Of a stretch of DNA of 64,000 nucleotides, positions 39,762 to 49,032 are shown in pieces (positions within the stretch are counted from its first letter, which is position 1; every line of letters begins with the position of its first letter). The stretch comes from Enterococcus phoeniculicola ATCC BAA-412 (lineage in GTDB: Bacteria > Bacillota > Bacilli > Lactobacillales > Enterococcaceae): contig NZ_ASWE01000001.1 of assembly GCF_000407505.1 (NCBI RefSeq), positions 431,324 through 495,323 on the forward strand, in the 5' to 3' direction. The position numbers and the translations under genes were made by a program. The notes beneath the pieces were generated by a model. That model worked only from the letters and a program-made list of their open reading frames with translations, was not told where the DNA came from and made no database searches.

Positions 39762-40989
39762 TAATGTGACATCTATTGTTAACGGACAGCAAATTGTTCT
39801 CTTAAATTTTTCAAATGGACGTTGGATTAGAACAAATAAAGCCTATTACAATTTTATTGAAGATAAGATAAAGAATAATAAAGATATCTACGAAATTGCT
39901 AGAAGGATAGACCAACAAAAAGCTAAGGTAGTAGTTAAAATTCTTGATGGATTGTTAGAAATTGACTATTTAATTGATGACGAACAGCAAAGATATCAGG
40001 ATTGCATTGAGAATGTTACATTTGTCCTAACTCATAAATGCAATCTAAAATGCAGTCACTGCATACATAATGCAGCACCTACTGCTCCAGATATGCTTGA
40101 TTTAGAAGCTGCAAAGCAGATTGTTTTAAAAATTGTTGAAATTTCTCCAAAGAATCTTACATTTAGTGGTGGTGAACCTTTTATTCGTAAAGATTTTATT
40201 GAATTACTGGCATTTACTAGAGAGAACTTTACTGGAGAGATTCACGTAATATCAAATGGCACTGTAATTCCAAATGAAAGCATGAAAAGATTGCCCCAGT
40301 TAGTTGATGTTATTTCTCTTAGCATGGACGGATATGATAAAGCTAGTTGCGAGAAAATTAGAGGGAAAGGGGTATACGAAAAACTTATACAAAAAATAAA
40401 AGAGCTTCAAGATAATGGTTTTACTAAAATAACCCTTTCGCAAATTATAACAAAAGACAATTCAAAGAATGAAGAAAAATTCTTTGAACTATGTGAGGAA
40501 TTAAGTGTTGTCCCAATGTTGAGACCCTTAATTTCTGACGGAAGAGCCAAAGGAGATTTTTCTACTGAAAATTTAGTTCCTACAGATATGATGTTTCAAG
40601 AATTGAATGGTTATAGATGTCGTCCTGGTAAACGTGAAATAATGATCTCTTACAATGGGGACCTATTTCCTTGTGTGAATTTGGTCGGAGAAAATTATAA
40701 AATTGGAAATGTTCTTGAAAATCAAAAACTGCTAAATGAACTATCTAGAGGTATTTTAAAATGGGATACAATAGATGATTTTATCGAGTCTGAGAGACCT
40801 TACAACAATCAAAGATGTAAAGATTGTAAAGTAAATCTCTTTTGTTGGGAATGTGTTGCACGTTTTCAAGCAATCAATAAAAATGAAGAAAAGTTCCAAG
40901 AATTTTGTGATTATAAGAAAAAAAAATTATATCAGGAAATATGGGGTGAGCTATTTGAACATGACAATTTGGTTAACGGAAGATTGTAA
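39745..40989 (+). CDS. Radical SAM/SPASM peptide maturase with N-terminal RRE-like domain
   Basis: A 414-residue enzyme with GTG start behind GGGGGAG. Residues about 1-80 look like a PqqD-like leader-binding domain. The radical SAM motif CNLKCSHC holds C99, C103 and C106. A SPASM region follows with GYRCRPG, FPCVN and then CKDCKVNLFCWEC and FCDY Cys for auxiliary clusters. Such enzymes cross-link Cys sulfur to a peptide carbon or form C-C links. It overlaps the next gene by 29 bases. The 55-residue Cys-rich peptide at 47160 is the presumed substrate. Confidence 0.85.
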   Translation: MLKINNNVTSIVNGQQIVLLNFSNGRWIRTNKAYYNFIEDKIKNNKDIYEIARRIDQQKAKVVVKILDGLLEIDYLIDDEQQRYQDCIENVTFVLTHKCNLKCSHCIHNAAPTAPDMLDLEAAKQIVLKIVEISPKNLTFSGGEPFIRKDFIELLAFTRENFTGEIHVISNGTVIPNESMKRLPQLVDVISLSMDGYDKASCEKIRGKGVYEKLIQKIKELQDNGFTKITLSQIITKDNSKNEEKFFELCEELSVVPMLRPLISDGRAKGDFSTENLVPTDMMFQELNGYRCRPGKREIMISYNGDLFPCVNLVGENYKIGNVLENQKLLNELSRGILKWDTIDDFIESERPYNNQRCKDCKVNLFCWECVARFQAINKNEEKFQEFCDYKKKKLYQEIWGELFEHDNLVNGRL

Positions 40990-41986
40990 TTTGCGCTGTA
41001 CGTATTGCTATGTTAGTAAACATCCCCGCTACCTAAAAAAGGAAATGATTCCTTATATAGCGGACTTTTTTGAACAACAAGTGTTACTACATGAAAATGA
41101 AATACTTCATGTAGACTTTCATGGAGGAGAGCCATTGCTCAATTTCAGACTATTAAAGCATCTTGTTCATGTTTTTTCTTTGATAGGTAAGAAGTATGAT
41201 GCCGTAGTAAGGTACCATATAACAACTAATGGAACATTGTTGTCGGATGACACTCTCAATTTCCTAATAGAAAATGACTTCAACATTTCCGTTAGTGTCG
41301 ATGGGCAGAAAGAGCAACATGATAGTAAAAGAAAATATAAAGATGGAAAAGGCAGTTTTTCTAAAGTATTTAACAATTTGAGCAGAGTACAGAAGCTTAA
41401 TAAACATGTTCGTGTGCGAATGACATTAACAACGGATACAGTAGGATATTACTATGAAAATTATAAATTCTTTTTTGAGAAGGGCTTCACTGGCGTAGTT
41501 GCTATTCCAGATACCACGCAACAAAAATGGTCAAAGACAGATGTGCAAGAGTATTATATACAGCAAAAGAAAATATTGAGCTATTTAAGGGAAAATCATT
41601 TGGAGAACTTCCAGTATTATCTTCACAATATGGAAGGGTGCTCCTTTAGAAAACTTGGTAAATGCGATGGTGGAAAAGATTCTTTTCAAATTTCAACGAC
41701 TGGAATGATTTACCCATGCTCAATGATTGTAGGAAATTTGAAATTCTCAATTGGAAATGTGGTAGATGGATTAGATAATCAAAAAGTTGCAGCATTTGCA
41801 GAAGAATACGAAATAGATAATTTAGCTTGTAGTGATTGTATATTAAAAGATCGTTGTGATGGTAATCGTTGTAAATATATAAACTATGCAGTGAATGAAG
41901 ATTTTCATAGGGCGAGCGGTGCAATGTGTAACATCCATCAAAAGGATTATCATCTTTTGAAAGAAATGTTGCAATATGGAAAATAA
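40961..41986 (+). CDS. Second radical SAM/SPASM maturase (CcpM-like)
   Basis: A 341-residue enzyme started at the ATG at 40961 after GGGGTGAG; the 36 upstream codons lie inside the preceding gene. The radical SAM motif CNLRCTYC is almost at the N-terminus (C9, C13, C16), so it lacks an RRE of its own and may borrow that of its neighbour. The C-terminal SPASM Cys set is CSFRKLGKC, YPCSM, CSDCILKDRCDGNRC and CN. I think of the Cys-rich peptide maturases of clostridial CLI_3235-type clusters; that link is from memory. Confidence 0.82.
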   Translation: MTIWLTEDCNLRCTYCYVSKHPRYLKKEMIPYIADFFEQQVLLHENEILHVDFHGGEPLLNFRLLKHLVHVFSLIGKKYDAVVRYHITTNGTLLSDDTLNFLIENDFNISVSVDGQKEQHDSKRKYKDGKGSFSKVFNNLSRVQKLNKHVRVRMTLTTDTVGYYYENYKFFFEKGFTGVVAIPDTTQQKWSKTDVQEYYIQQKKILSYLRENHLENFQYYLHNMEGCSFRKLGKCDGGKDSFQISTTGMIYPCSMIVGNLKFSIGNVVDGLDNQKVAAFAEEYEIDNLACSDCILKDRCDGNRCKYINYAVNEDFHRASGAMCNIHQKDYHLLKEMLQYGK

Positions 41987-42908
41987 ATACTACGATTTAG
42001 TTCTTTTGGATTCCGGAATATCAGCCGTTTCAACTATAAAAAAGAAGGGGTATTTGAACAGTGTATCCGGCAAATATCATGGCTCCGCTTCGTTTTTGAC
42101 GATAACAGGAGAATGTTATAGAAATCTTAGCACATTAGCTATTGATGTGACGGATAATAGTGAACGGTCTTCGAGTGTGATTTTGACAAAAGCTTTGGAA
42201 CAATTACTAGCTATTGATTTAAACATTATTTGTGTTCCATTAGCAACAAAAAAAAATACGGTTGCTATGCAGCAAGTATGTCAAAAATTAAGCAGACAAG
42301 GCAAAAAAATTATTGCTGCAGCTGGAAATAGTTGGGCAACTTTAAAAAGCTATCCTGCTGAATATTCAGAGGTTATAGGTATTAATGGTCAATTTTATGA
42401 AACAAATAGCGACTATTCTTTTGATTCAAGTAAGTCCTTACAAGGTAGTTTTAATAGTGCCCCAACCTTCTTTAAACTGAAAAATAAAAGATTCTATTTT
42501 TACGCTGGGAATAGCAAAGCCTGCTCTTTAGCAGTGGCAAAATATCTACAAAACTCTGATTCAGGCGAAAATGTAAATAGAAATTCAATGGAGAATACAC
42601 TATCAGATTCTAAGCCATCCAATGAATTTTCAGATATATCTGAGATAAAAGAAGAAGTGTGTCATATCTTTTCTGAAGTTTTTGGTGTGACTTCTTTTGA
42701 GAAGATATCGGCTCTTGAGAAATGTTCTATTTTAGATTTTGGATTTAAATTTAATCGAGAGCAAATTTCGAATTATTTGTTGGCATTGATAAACAAGTTT
42801 CCCTTTCTAGAGAGAGAATATAAATTCGAATGGAATGATATCGAAAGTGTTGCAAAGGTAGTGGAATTTATCATGGAAAGGAAGACTAAGGATGAAATTG
42901 GTTCATAA
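41976..42908 (+). CDS. Compact subtilase fused to a carrier-protein-like domain
   Basis: A 310-residue protein. The first about 200 residues show a minimal S8 (subtilisin) triad: Asp12 in LLDSGIS, His35 in KYHGSAS, oxyanion Asn118 in AAAGNS and Ser180 in AGNSKACSLAVA. There is no signal peptide or prodomain, so it is probably a cytoplasmic leader peptidase. Residues about 220-305 look like an acyl/peptidyl-carrier-protein fold (ILDFGFKFNREQISNYLLAL) with Phe-Gly where the phosphopantetheine Ser would be. It overlaps neighbours on both sides. Confidence 0.72.
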   Translation: MENKYYDLVLLDSGISAVSTIKKKGYLNSVSGKYHGSASFLTITGECYRNLSTLAIDVTDNSERSSSVILTKALEQLLAIDLNIICVPLATKKNTVAMQQVCQKLSRQGKKIIAAAGNSWATLKSYPAEYSEVIGINGQFYETNSDYSFDSSKSLQGSFNSAPTFFKLKNKRFYFYAGNSKACSLAVAKYLQNSDSGENVNRNSMENTLSDSKPSNEFSDISEIKEEVCHIFSEVFGVTSFEKISALEKCSILDFGFKFNREQISNYLLALINKFPFLEREYKFEWNDIESVAKVVEFIMERKTKDEIGS

Positions 42909-43848
42909 ATGTTTTAAAAGCATCAAATTGTTCAAAATCTTATTTTTGTCTATGATTGTCCTTCAATTCATTGATTTAATGATGAACTTACTTCTTCCAT
43001 CATACGTTGGAAACATGGTAGATATAGCGATTCCTTTTAAAAAAGACTCATTACTTTTTCGCTATGCGTTAACCGCAATTATGCTGTACCTAGTATCACA
43101 TCTATGTACACTAATTTCTGAATTTATTTTTGCAAAAGCGGGAATGGAACTAGTTGCTACAATAAAAAAAAGGATGCTAACGAAGTTATATCGTATTTCT
43201 GGTGAAGAGATAGATCGGTTAGAAGATAAACTATTGACTATTTATTTAAATGATTTGTCAATTATTGAATCTTTTTTTTGTAGAGGAATTCCAATGATTG
43301 TTTCTAGTGTCATTTTTATTTCAGCTCTATTTATTGCTCTTTTCTTACAAAATAGAACGTTACTACTTGTCCAAGCAATTGTTATTTTGGTGGTTTTATC
43401 AATACAGTTCTCATTTAATTCATTATTAAAAAAAGCATCAAAAGATGCCATAACATCACTTGATAAAGCTATGACACAGGAAAAAAGTATTTTAAATAAT
43501 GTTTCTCAGCTGATTTTATTAAATAATGAAGAATATGTAATTTCTAATTATATGAAGACTGAATATAGTTATCTAGAGAAAAGCAAGGATCGATTGAATA
43601 TTTTTAATGTTTCTACTACGATTCCTTCATTTATTTCCTCAATTGGTACAATTCTAATTTTAGTCGTAGGGGGATATCAGATTATTCAAGGAGAAAGTTC
43701 GATAGGGACATTATTAGTTTTTGTTTTCTATTCAAATAGAACTATTAGCCCAATCAGAGATATTACTAATTTTATTGCTGGATGGAGTCAAGCGAAGGTT
43801 TCTCTAGATCGATGTGAAGAGCTATTAAATACTAAGGAAGTGCTTTAG
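42892..43848 (+). CDS. ABC exporter transmembrane subunit
   Basis: A 318-residue type I exporter membrane domain with about six transmembrane segments and the coupling region near ISPIRDITNFIAGWSQAKVSLDR. In most such exporters this domain is fused to the ATPase. Here the ATPase is a separate gene starting two bases after the stop. There is no N-terminal C39 peptidase domain, so leader removal must be done by another protein, perhaps the subtilase before it. It likely exports the mature peptide. Confidence 0.82.
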   Translation: MKLVHKCFKSIKLFKILFLSMIVLQFIDLMMNLLLPSYVGNMVDIAIPFKKDSLLFRYALTAIMLYLVSHLCTLISEFIFAKAGMELVATIKKRMLTKLYRISGEEIDRLEDKLLTIYLNDLSIIESFFCRGIPMIVSSVIFISALFIALFLQNRTLLLVQAIVILVVLSIQFSFNSLLKKASKDAITSLDKAMTQEKSILNNVSQLILLNNEEYVISNYMKTEYSYLEKSKDRLNIFNVSTTIPSFISSIGTILILVVGGYQIIQGESSIGTLLVFVFYSNRTISPIRDITNFIAGWSQAKVSLDRCEELLNTKEVL

Positions 43849-43850
43849 CA

Positions 43851-44513
43851 ATGCGAATTGAGGTTGATGCTATTTCATATGCATATGATAAAAATAAAAT
43901 AATAGATAATTGGTCTGCTCAAATTTTTTCTGGTGAAGTCACTTGTCTTACTGGGGAAAATGGTTCTGGAAAATCTACTTTTATTGAGATTTTAACAAAA
44001 GTAAGGACAAGCTATACGGGAAATATATTTATTGATGGTATGGAGTTAAAGAAAATTCACCGAAAAGAACTTTTGGATAAAGTAGGTATTATGTTACAAG
44101 AATCATGGGTATATTTCGATAGTGTGATAAATAATATCAAATCCTCATCTACAGATGATAGTTCTAAGGTAATAAAATGGATAGAGTATTTCGAGTTAAG
44201 TGATGTGTTTCCGTTTAGTCTAACAGATAAAATTATTGGGATAGATGTCGATTTATCCGGGGGACAAAAACAATTATTAGGAATTTTAAGAGCGGTTTAT
44301 TCAATGACAGACCAAAAAGAATTACTTATATTTGATGAACCTACAAATAATCTAGATGAGAGAAATACGATGAAATTTTGCAAAATGATTGAAAATTTAG
44401 CAATTGATAAAACAATTTTAGTGATTACACATGATGTAACGCTAATGGATAAATATACGACATTAAAGTTAGGAAGAGTAAGCCATGGAAATTCAACTAA
44501 ACAATATAACTAA
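43851..44513 (+). CDS. ABC exporter ATP-binding subunit
   Basis: A 220-residue ATPase with Walker A GENGSGKST, signature LSGGQKQ, Walker B LLIFDEPTNNLD and a switch His in VITHD. It pairs with the membrane subunit just before it to form the presumed peptide exporter. It overlaps the next ABC ATPase gene by 29 bases. The catalytic Glu after Walker B is present, so it should be active. Confidence 0.87.
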   Translation: MRIEVDAISYAYDKNKIIDNWSAQIFSGEVTCLTGENGSGKSTFIEILTKVRTSYTGNIFIDGMELKKIHRKELLDKVGIMLQESWVYFDSVINNIKSSSTDDSSKVIKWIEYFELSDVFPFSLTDKIIGIDVDLSGGQKQLLGILRAVYSMTDQKELLIFDEPTNNLDERNTMKFCKMIENLAIDKTILVITHDVTLMDKYTTLKLGRVSHGNSTKQYN

Positions 44514-45339
44514 GAATTTTAAAAAAGGCAGTAAAGCTCTCAATGATATTAATTTTACCTTACAAGAAAATACAGTTGTAGGACTATTGGGAGAGAATGG
44601 TGCAGGAAAAACAACTTTGATGGATATTATTTCGACACTTCAAAAACCTACAGCAGGTGAAGTCATTTATAGTATAGGAACTGAAAACAATATAAAAGAG
44701 AATATAGGGTATATGCCACAAGAGTTTGGGATGTATTCTCAACTATCCGTGGAAGACAATATCAGATATTTCGGCTATTTACATGACATTTCTTCCACAA
44801 AGCTTGAAAAGCGAATTTCATATTTACTTGACATGCTGCATTTATCTGAGCATCGCACGAAAAAATATAAACAACTTTCTGGAGGGATGAAAAGAAGGGT
44901 TGGATTGGCTGTAGCGCTTATTCATGATCCGGAATTTTTAATCATTGATGAACCAACTGCGGGCGTTGATCCTGAAGAACGTAGTAGTATTAGAGAATTT
45001 GTTATGGAGTTAGGTTTGTCAAAAACGGTTCTTTTTTCGACACATATTATTGAAGATATAGAACAGATTAGTGATAGAGTGATTATTTTGAAACATGGAA
45101 CGATTCTTTTTGAAGGGGAAATAAGTGCGTTGCTTTCTCAGTATGAAGGAGCTTTTTACGAAATTTCAGATAACAAAGAGTTGCCTGCTACTGCAATAGT
45201 TCTAAAACGTTATAAAACAAAAAACGAGGCAAAGGCAGTGATATATGCACCTAATCATCTCCTGCAGGAATATGAAAATGCAGTTCCCATAGAAACAACT
45301 TTGGAAAATTGTTATTTGATACTAAATGGAGGGAAATGA
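44485..45339 (+). CDS. ABC transporter ATPase (second system, probable immunity)
   Basis: A 284-residue BcrA/CcmA-type ATPase: Walker A GENGAGKTT, signature LSGGMKRR, Walker B FLIIDEPTAGVDPEER and SFSTHIIEDIEQ-like switch region. The C-terminal extension (about 215-284) is typical of drug or bacteriocin resistance ATPases. With the two membrane proteins that follow it forms an ABC-2 type transporter. In bacteriocin clusters such systems usually give self-protection. An export role is also possible. Confidence 0.83.
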   Translation: MEIQLNNITKNFKKGSKALNDINFTLQENTVVGLLGENGAGKTTLMDIISTLQKPTAGEVIYSIGTENNIKENIGYMPQEFGMYSQLSVEDNIRYFGYLHDISSTKLEKRISYLLDMLHLSEHRTKKYKQLSGGMKRRVGLAVALIHDPEFLIIDEPTAGVDPEERSSIREFVMELGLSKTVLFSTHIIEDIEQISDRVIILKHGTILFEGEISALLSQYEGAFYEISDNKELPATAIVLKRYKTKNEAKAVIYAPNHLLQEYENAVPIETTLENCYLILNGGK

Positions 45340-46513
45340 AGTGAGGCTATTATTATTTTATTTCAAAGAGATTCTGAAGTCTCCCATCTTATATTTTGTT
45401 TTGCTTATTTCCGTTCTTGTGGTTTTCGTACAAGGAAATTGGCTAGTCAAAGAAATTCCAAACAACCAAGATAAGTACGAGCAAAAAGTGGGGTTCCAGA
45501 ACTATGAACAATTTCAGAAGACAGATAAGCAGGTCTTTATTCAAGAAAGAACGGGTACGCAAAAGATTCCTGTATATAGGGATCATATGACCTATAAAAA
45601 TCGCATTAATATGACTATTTTATTGTCTAAAGAAAAACTAGAAGAATCTGAAATTGAACTTTTTTTTAATAGGTTATCTGAAAAAAAACAAATAAGTGAC
45701 TTAAAATTTCTGGATACTTCTGAACTTAGTCAGATGGGAAAAAATGATTTTCAGGCATATAGGCAATCGCTGTACCTCCCCTTTGGATTAGGTTATACCT
45801 TTTTTACTCAGACTTACAGCACTAAAAATTTCAATTATTCTGTTAATTTACCTTATCAGGAAATTTCTGAGATGGTTTTAAAAGAAAAAGAAAAAATTTC
45901 TGCTCCAATTGCTAGATACTTAGTAAGGGTTGTCACCATCTTTTTATCTATAGGGGTAGCTATATTGACCGCTTGGTTTATTTATCGAGATTTAGGATCA
46001 AATAGAGTTCGAGCATTTAGAATGGCAAATTCGAGAATATTTTTACAGCTTATGTCTAGACTAGTGAGCCTAATTTTCCCGATTTTTCTTTTCGGATTTT
46101 TGTCAACGTTCTTATTATTTCTTTTGCTTTTAAAGCAGATTGGAATTGATTTTTATATTTATGACTACTTGATTTACTATGGACTGTCTGTTGGTGTTTC
46201 AGTTATTGTAGCAAGCATTGTAGCTGCAATTCTTACCTCGACGAGTAAAAATTTGATTTTTGGAGTTTTAGCATCCTTTATCTATGTAGCAGCGAATGCA
46301 ACAACATCTAATATGTCAGAGGTACCTCCATTTGGATTGAAATGGTATAAATTTATTCCTGGTGTTACGGATATGTTATGGAACCATGACGTATTTTATC
46401 CATATTTACAGCATCAAATTTTTTATCTTGTGTTCTCAATGCTACTTTTGTTGATACTGTTATTTATTTGGAAACGGGAAATCTATTTTGGAAAGGTTAT
46501 GATAAATAGATGA
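45326..46513 (+). CDS. ABC-2 type permease
   Basis: A 395-residue membrane protein with one N-terminal transmembrane segment (about 16-36), an outside domain of about 150 residues and six further segments (about 190-390). This is the ABC-2 permease layout. It overlaps the ATPase gene by 14 bases and the next membrane gene by four. Probable membrane half of the immunity or export system. Confidence 0.75.
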   Translation: MEGNEVRLLLFYFKEILKSPILYFVLLISVLVVFVQGNWLVKEIPNNQDKYEQKVGFQNYEQFQKTDKQVFIQERTGTQKIPVYRDHMTYKNRINMTILLSKEKLEESEIELFFNRLSEKKQISDLKFLDTSELSQMGKNDFQAYRQSLYLPFGLGYTFFTQTYSTKNFNYSVNLPYQEISEMVLKEKEKISAPIARYLVRVVTIFLSIGVAILTAWFIYRDLGSNRVRAFRMANSRIFLQLMSRLVSLIFPIFLFGFLSTFLLFLLLLKQIGIDFYIYDYLIYYGLSVGVSVIVASIVAAILTSTSKNLIFGVLASFIYVAANATTSNMSEVPPFGLKWYKFIPGVTDMLWNHDVFYPYLQHQIFYLVFSMLLLLILLFIWKREIYFGKVMINR

Positions 46514-47115
46514 GTTTGAAAAAAAATACGTATATAACAATGAAAATGTTTTTTAATATGCACTTGCTATTATTTTTAAGTTGTATCGTTTTGTTTAATT
46601 TAGTAATTAGACTGCAGCAAGAGTTAGTCGTTTCGGTTAATTGTAGTTTGCTTTCATGCTATGCCTTTTATGAAATAGAAAGTATTGATCATTTATCTGG
46701 CGTAGATAAAGCCATTGCAAGCATTAAGAATGGAAAATTAAAGAGTAGAGTGACACGTAATTTTGTGTTTTTCTTCTTCAATATCCTCTTTATTTTGATA
46801 TTTTTTCTTTTTAATTTTAAGAGTGAATCCATTTTTTTAGGAATTATTTCTTATTGTGTCTGCTTGTCATTATGGTATTTTTTTGAGTTTATTTTAAAAA
46901 ATCCTGTTGTCGTATTTTCATTTTCAGTTATGTATGTATTTGTATGGATGATTTACTATAAAAGGGTTTCTGTTATATATTTTAATCCGTTTTACTATGT
47001 TCAAAATCATTATGGAAGTGTGGAAATGGTTGTTGTTGGAGCTTTTTCAATAGCTATGTTAATCCTTTCTATTCTACTTCATAAAAATCGTTATTTACAA
47101 AATTTCACTATATAG
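46510..47115 (+). CDS. Integral membrane protein of the RiPP cluster
   Basis: A 201-residue protein with about six hydrophobic segments and few charged loops. It overlaps the ABC-2 permease by four bases and precedes the precursor gene by 44 bases. I do not recognise the family. Position suggests a second permease subunit or an immunity protein. Confidence 0.65.
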   Translation: MSLKKNTYITMKMFFNMHLLLFLSCIVLFNLVIRLQQELVVSVNCSLLSCYAFYEIESIDHLSGVDKAIASIKNGKLKSRVTRNFVFFFFNILFILIFFLFNFKSESIFLGIISYCVCLSLWYFFEFILKNPVVVFSFSVMYVFVWMIYYKRVSVIYFNPFYYVQNHYGSVEMVVVGAFSIAMLILSILLHKNRYLQNFTI

Positions 47116-47159
47116 CTGTCACTAAAAAATAGTTTACTAAAAGAAATGGAGTGTTCAAT

Positions 47160-47327
47160 ATGAACGAAGAAAACAAATTAGATATTTTAGAAGTTGAAGT
47201 TAAGGCTCTTATTGATGATGCCGACGTATTTGTTCAAACTAAGGATGGTGATTGCACTGGTTCATGTATGCATGACTGTATTGTTGGAAAGAATACATGT
47301 GATGCACAGCTTTCAACTTGGATGTAA
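47160..47327 (+). CDS. Cys-rich RiPP precursor peptide
   Basis: A 55-residue peptide. Residues 1-30 are an acidic, helical leader (NKLDILEVEVKALIDDADVF). From residue 31 the core has four cysteines in the pattern C-x3-C-x3-C-x6-C (C32, C36, C40, C47; DCTGSCMHDC then NTC) and ends QLSTWM. It lies at the 3' end of an operon with two radical SAM enzymes. The likely products are sulfur-to-carbon cross-links (sactipeptide or ranthipeptide type). A terminator follows within 60 bases. The ribosome site (AATGGAGTG) is 7 bases upstream. Confidence 0.85.
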   Translation: MNEENKLDILEVEVKALIDDADVFVQTKDGDCTGSCMHDCIVGKNTCDAQLSTWM

Positions 47328-47380
47328 GTAGACGTAAAGAATAGAATATAAACTATTAGTGGATTTTGTTAAATATATTG

Positions 47381-47415
47381 GCAAAGAAGAGAACAAATTT
47401 CTTCTTTGCTTTTTT
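47381..47415 (+). terminator. Terminator or attenuator after the precursor gene
   Basis: GCAAAGAAGA and TTCTTCTTTGC form an 11-bp stem followed by TTTTTT. It separates the precursor from the second thioredoxin gene and may set a higher level for the upstream message or allow partial read-through. Confidence 0.8.
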
Positions 47416-47433
47416 AGATAGGATGGGAAATTA

Positions 47434-47877
47434 ATGAAAAAACATTTTTTTAGAGCTGTGGGCATCTTAATTGGTGTTCTAGGTATTTTGGGTTTAGGGA
47501 TAAGCATTTATCAAAAATACCCTGAGTATCAGTATGATAAAGTTGTATCACAGTTAACAATTGTTACGCCAGATGATATTAACAAGAAGATCGAAACGGG
47601 AGAAAAATTTGTATTGTTTACTGGAAGAAAAACATGTCCTGATTGTAGGAAGTTTGTCTCAAAATTAAAGAAAATTCAAGTAGATATTGGAGAAGATATG
47701 CTAATCCTTTATTTGAATAGTGAAGATAGATTGGATACCTCTATTCAATTGTTTCGAGATTTATACGAAATTGAGGAAGTTCCAAGTTTGATTATTTTTG
47801 CAAATGGGGAGAGTACTGCATTAAATCCAGAAAGTACTGTTTTAGATATTGAGGATAAGATTTATGACTTGCAATAA
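47434..47877 (+). CDS. Second membrane-anchored thioredoxin-like protein (CPDC)
   Basis: A 147-residue protein with an N-terminal transmembrane anchor (about 7-26) and a thioredoxin fold bearing CPDC at 68-71 and cis-Pro in VPSLIIF near 128. It lies after the precursor terminator. With the CGYC protein it gives two extracytoplasmic thiol proteins in one cluster, suggesting that Cys redox state outside the cell matters for the product. Confidence 0.77.
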   Translation: MKKHFFRAVGILIGVLGILGLGISIYQKYPEYQYDKVVSQLTIVTPDDINKKIETGEKFVLFTGRKTCPDCRKFVSKLKKIQVDIGEDMLILYLNSEDRLDTSIQLFRDLYEIEEVPSLIIFANGESTALNPESTVLDIEDKIYDLQ

Positions 47878-48159
47878 TTGTAAACTACACAATTAAAAGT
47901 AAAAAAATGACATAAGAAAAAGGTTAGTAATAATCACAAATATCAGGGATGTTTACTATAGTGTGGAGAAAGATTCTAATAACATTAGAAATAGTATGCG
48001 TGAATAAATTTATTCCGGAAAGTGCAAATATGTGGACTAACATCATATTTTAAGAACATTACTTCAAGATGGGTAATCTAAAATATCGTGCTGAAATGAT
48101 AAATGATGTTGAGGCGGCAATATTCTTATTTGGTAACAGAAAAGTTGATAATTTCTGTA

Positions 48160-48293
48160 TATTTTTATATGCTAAACTGAATATTATTTGGAAAATTTTT
48201 ACTAAAATGTAGTAGTTAGAACTGTGGAGTTACCTTTCATGAGTTGTTCATATAACAGACCAGGATGTCTATTACCACAGTGATTCTCAAATG
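48160..48293. repeat. Decayed right-end attachment sequence A
   Basis: The stretch from TATTTTTATATGCTAAAC to GTGATTCTCAAATG aligns along its whole length with 54082-54215 of the true right end (shared blocks ATTTGGAAA, AAATGTAGT, TTAGAACTGT, ATATAACAG, CAGTGATTCTCAAATG). The arm repeats and core have drifted. After it, TCTGTGGGCT at 48311-48320 resembles the SufB tail TCTGTTGGCT. Confidence 0.75.
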
Positions 48294-48639
48294 TATTTGA
48301 ATTGAGAACAATCTGTGGGCTTTAATATTATCCTTTTAACATGGTTTGAAGATAGAATTAAGAGAGAGACTTTTGGTCGAACTTTCTAGGTAATGCTAAT
48401 CCTGATTAAATGGAAAATTAACATTACGTATAATTTTTATATTTGATATAATAAAATTGGATAACTTTTTTCAAAAGTTGACAGAAATGAATATAAAATA
48501 AGCAGACTATTTGAACTCGTAAGAAAAATTTAGATGGCATTCTAATTTATCAAATGACTTATGATGAACTTAATATGGAGTTTAATCTAGTTCCTAAATT
48601 ATTATGAACGATAGTGCTTTGTTTTTATGAATTTGAAAT

Positions 48640-48808
48640 TTTCCTTTCCTATATGCCCCACACAAACGTATTTTTTGAATGCCAAAGTGAATGCCATTTA
48701 GTTAATTTTTATTGAAATGTAATGATAAATACTCTTAACCAAGACTCTACCAATTATTGATATGACAGTCATTGAAATCAATTGACATTTCAATTCTCAA
48801 ATGGAATG
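48640..48808. repeat. Right-end attachment sequence B
   Basis: Carries the 25-bp motif TTTCCTTTCCTATATGCCCC at 48640, the 12-base-spaced arm repeats TGAATGCCAA (48676) and TGAATGCCAT (48688), and a core-like ATTCTCAAATGGAATG ending at 48808 (ATGGAATG against the core ATGGAAGG). Confidence 0.78.
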
Positions 48809-49032
48809 TTGTTTGATTCACTGAGTGAAAGAAACATTTTATATGAATGCTTCTTTTTTGTGAAAATAGCAGATATTGCAAAAAGACTGAGGTTTGATAC
48901 AATTTATTTAAGCATAACTTTTATAGTAATAAGCAGTAAAATATATCATTAATTGACATCAATAATTTTGTTCCAAAAAATAAGCTAAAAGACTTTGTTT
49001 ATTCATTAAAACAAAAAGTGAAGGTGATCTAA

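Larger units (their letters stand above)
47878..49032. other. Gene-free stretch with two buried attachment-site copies
   Basis: More than 1.1 kb with no supported gene. It contains right-end-like sequences A (48160-48293) and B (48640-48808). A possible promoter for the ATPase-SIR2 pair lies near 48894-48927 (TTGATA and TATAGT, but the spacing is too long to be sure). Confidence 0.6.

Noticed and set aside
48300-48640. Possible gene between attachment copies A and B
   Set aside because: Only short frames with many stops; no start with a ribosome site.
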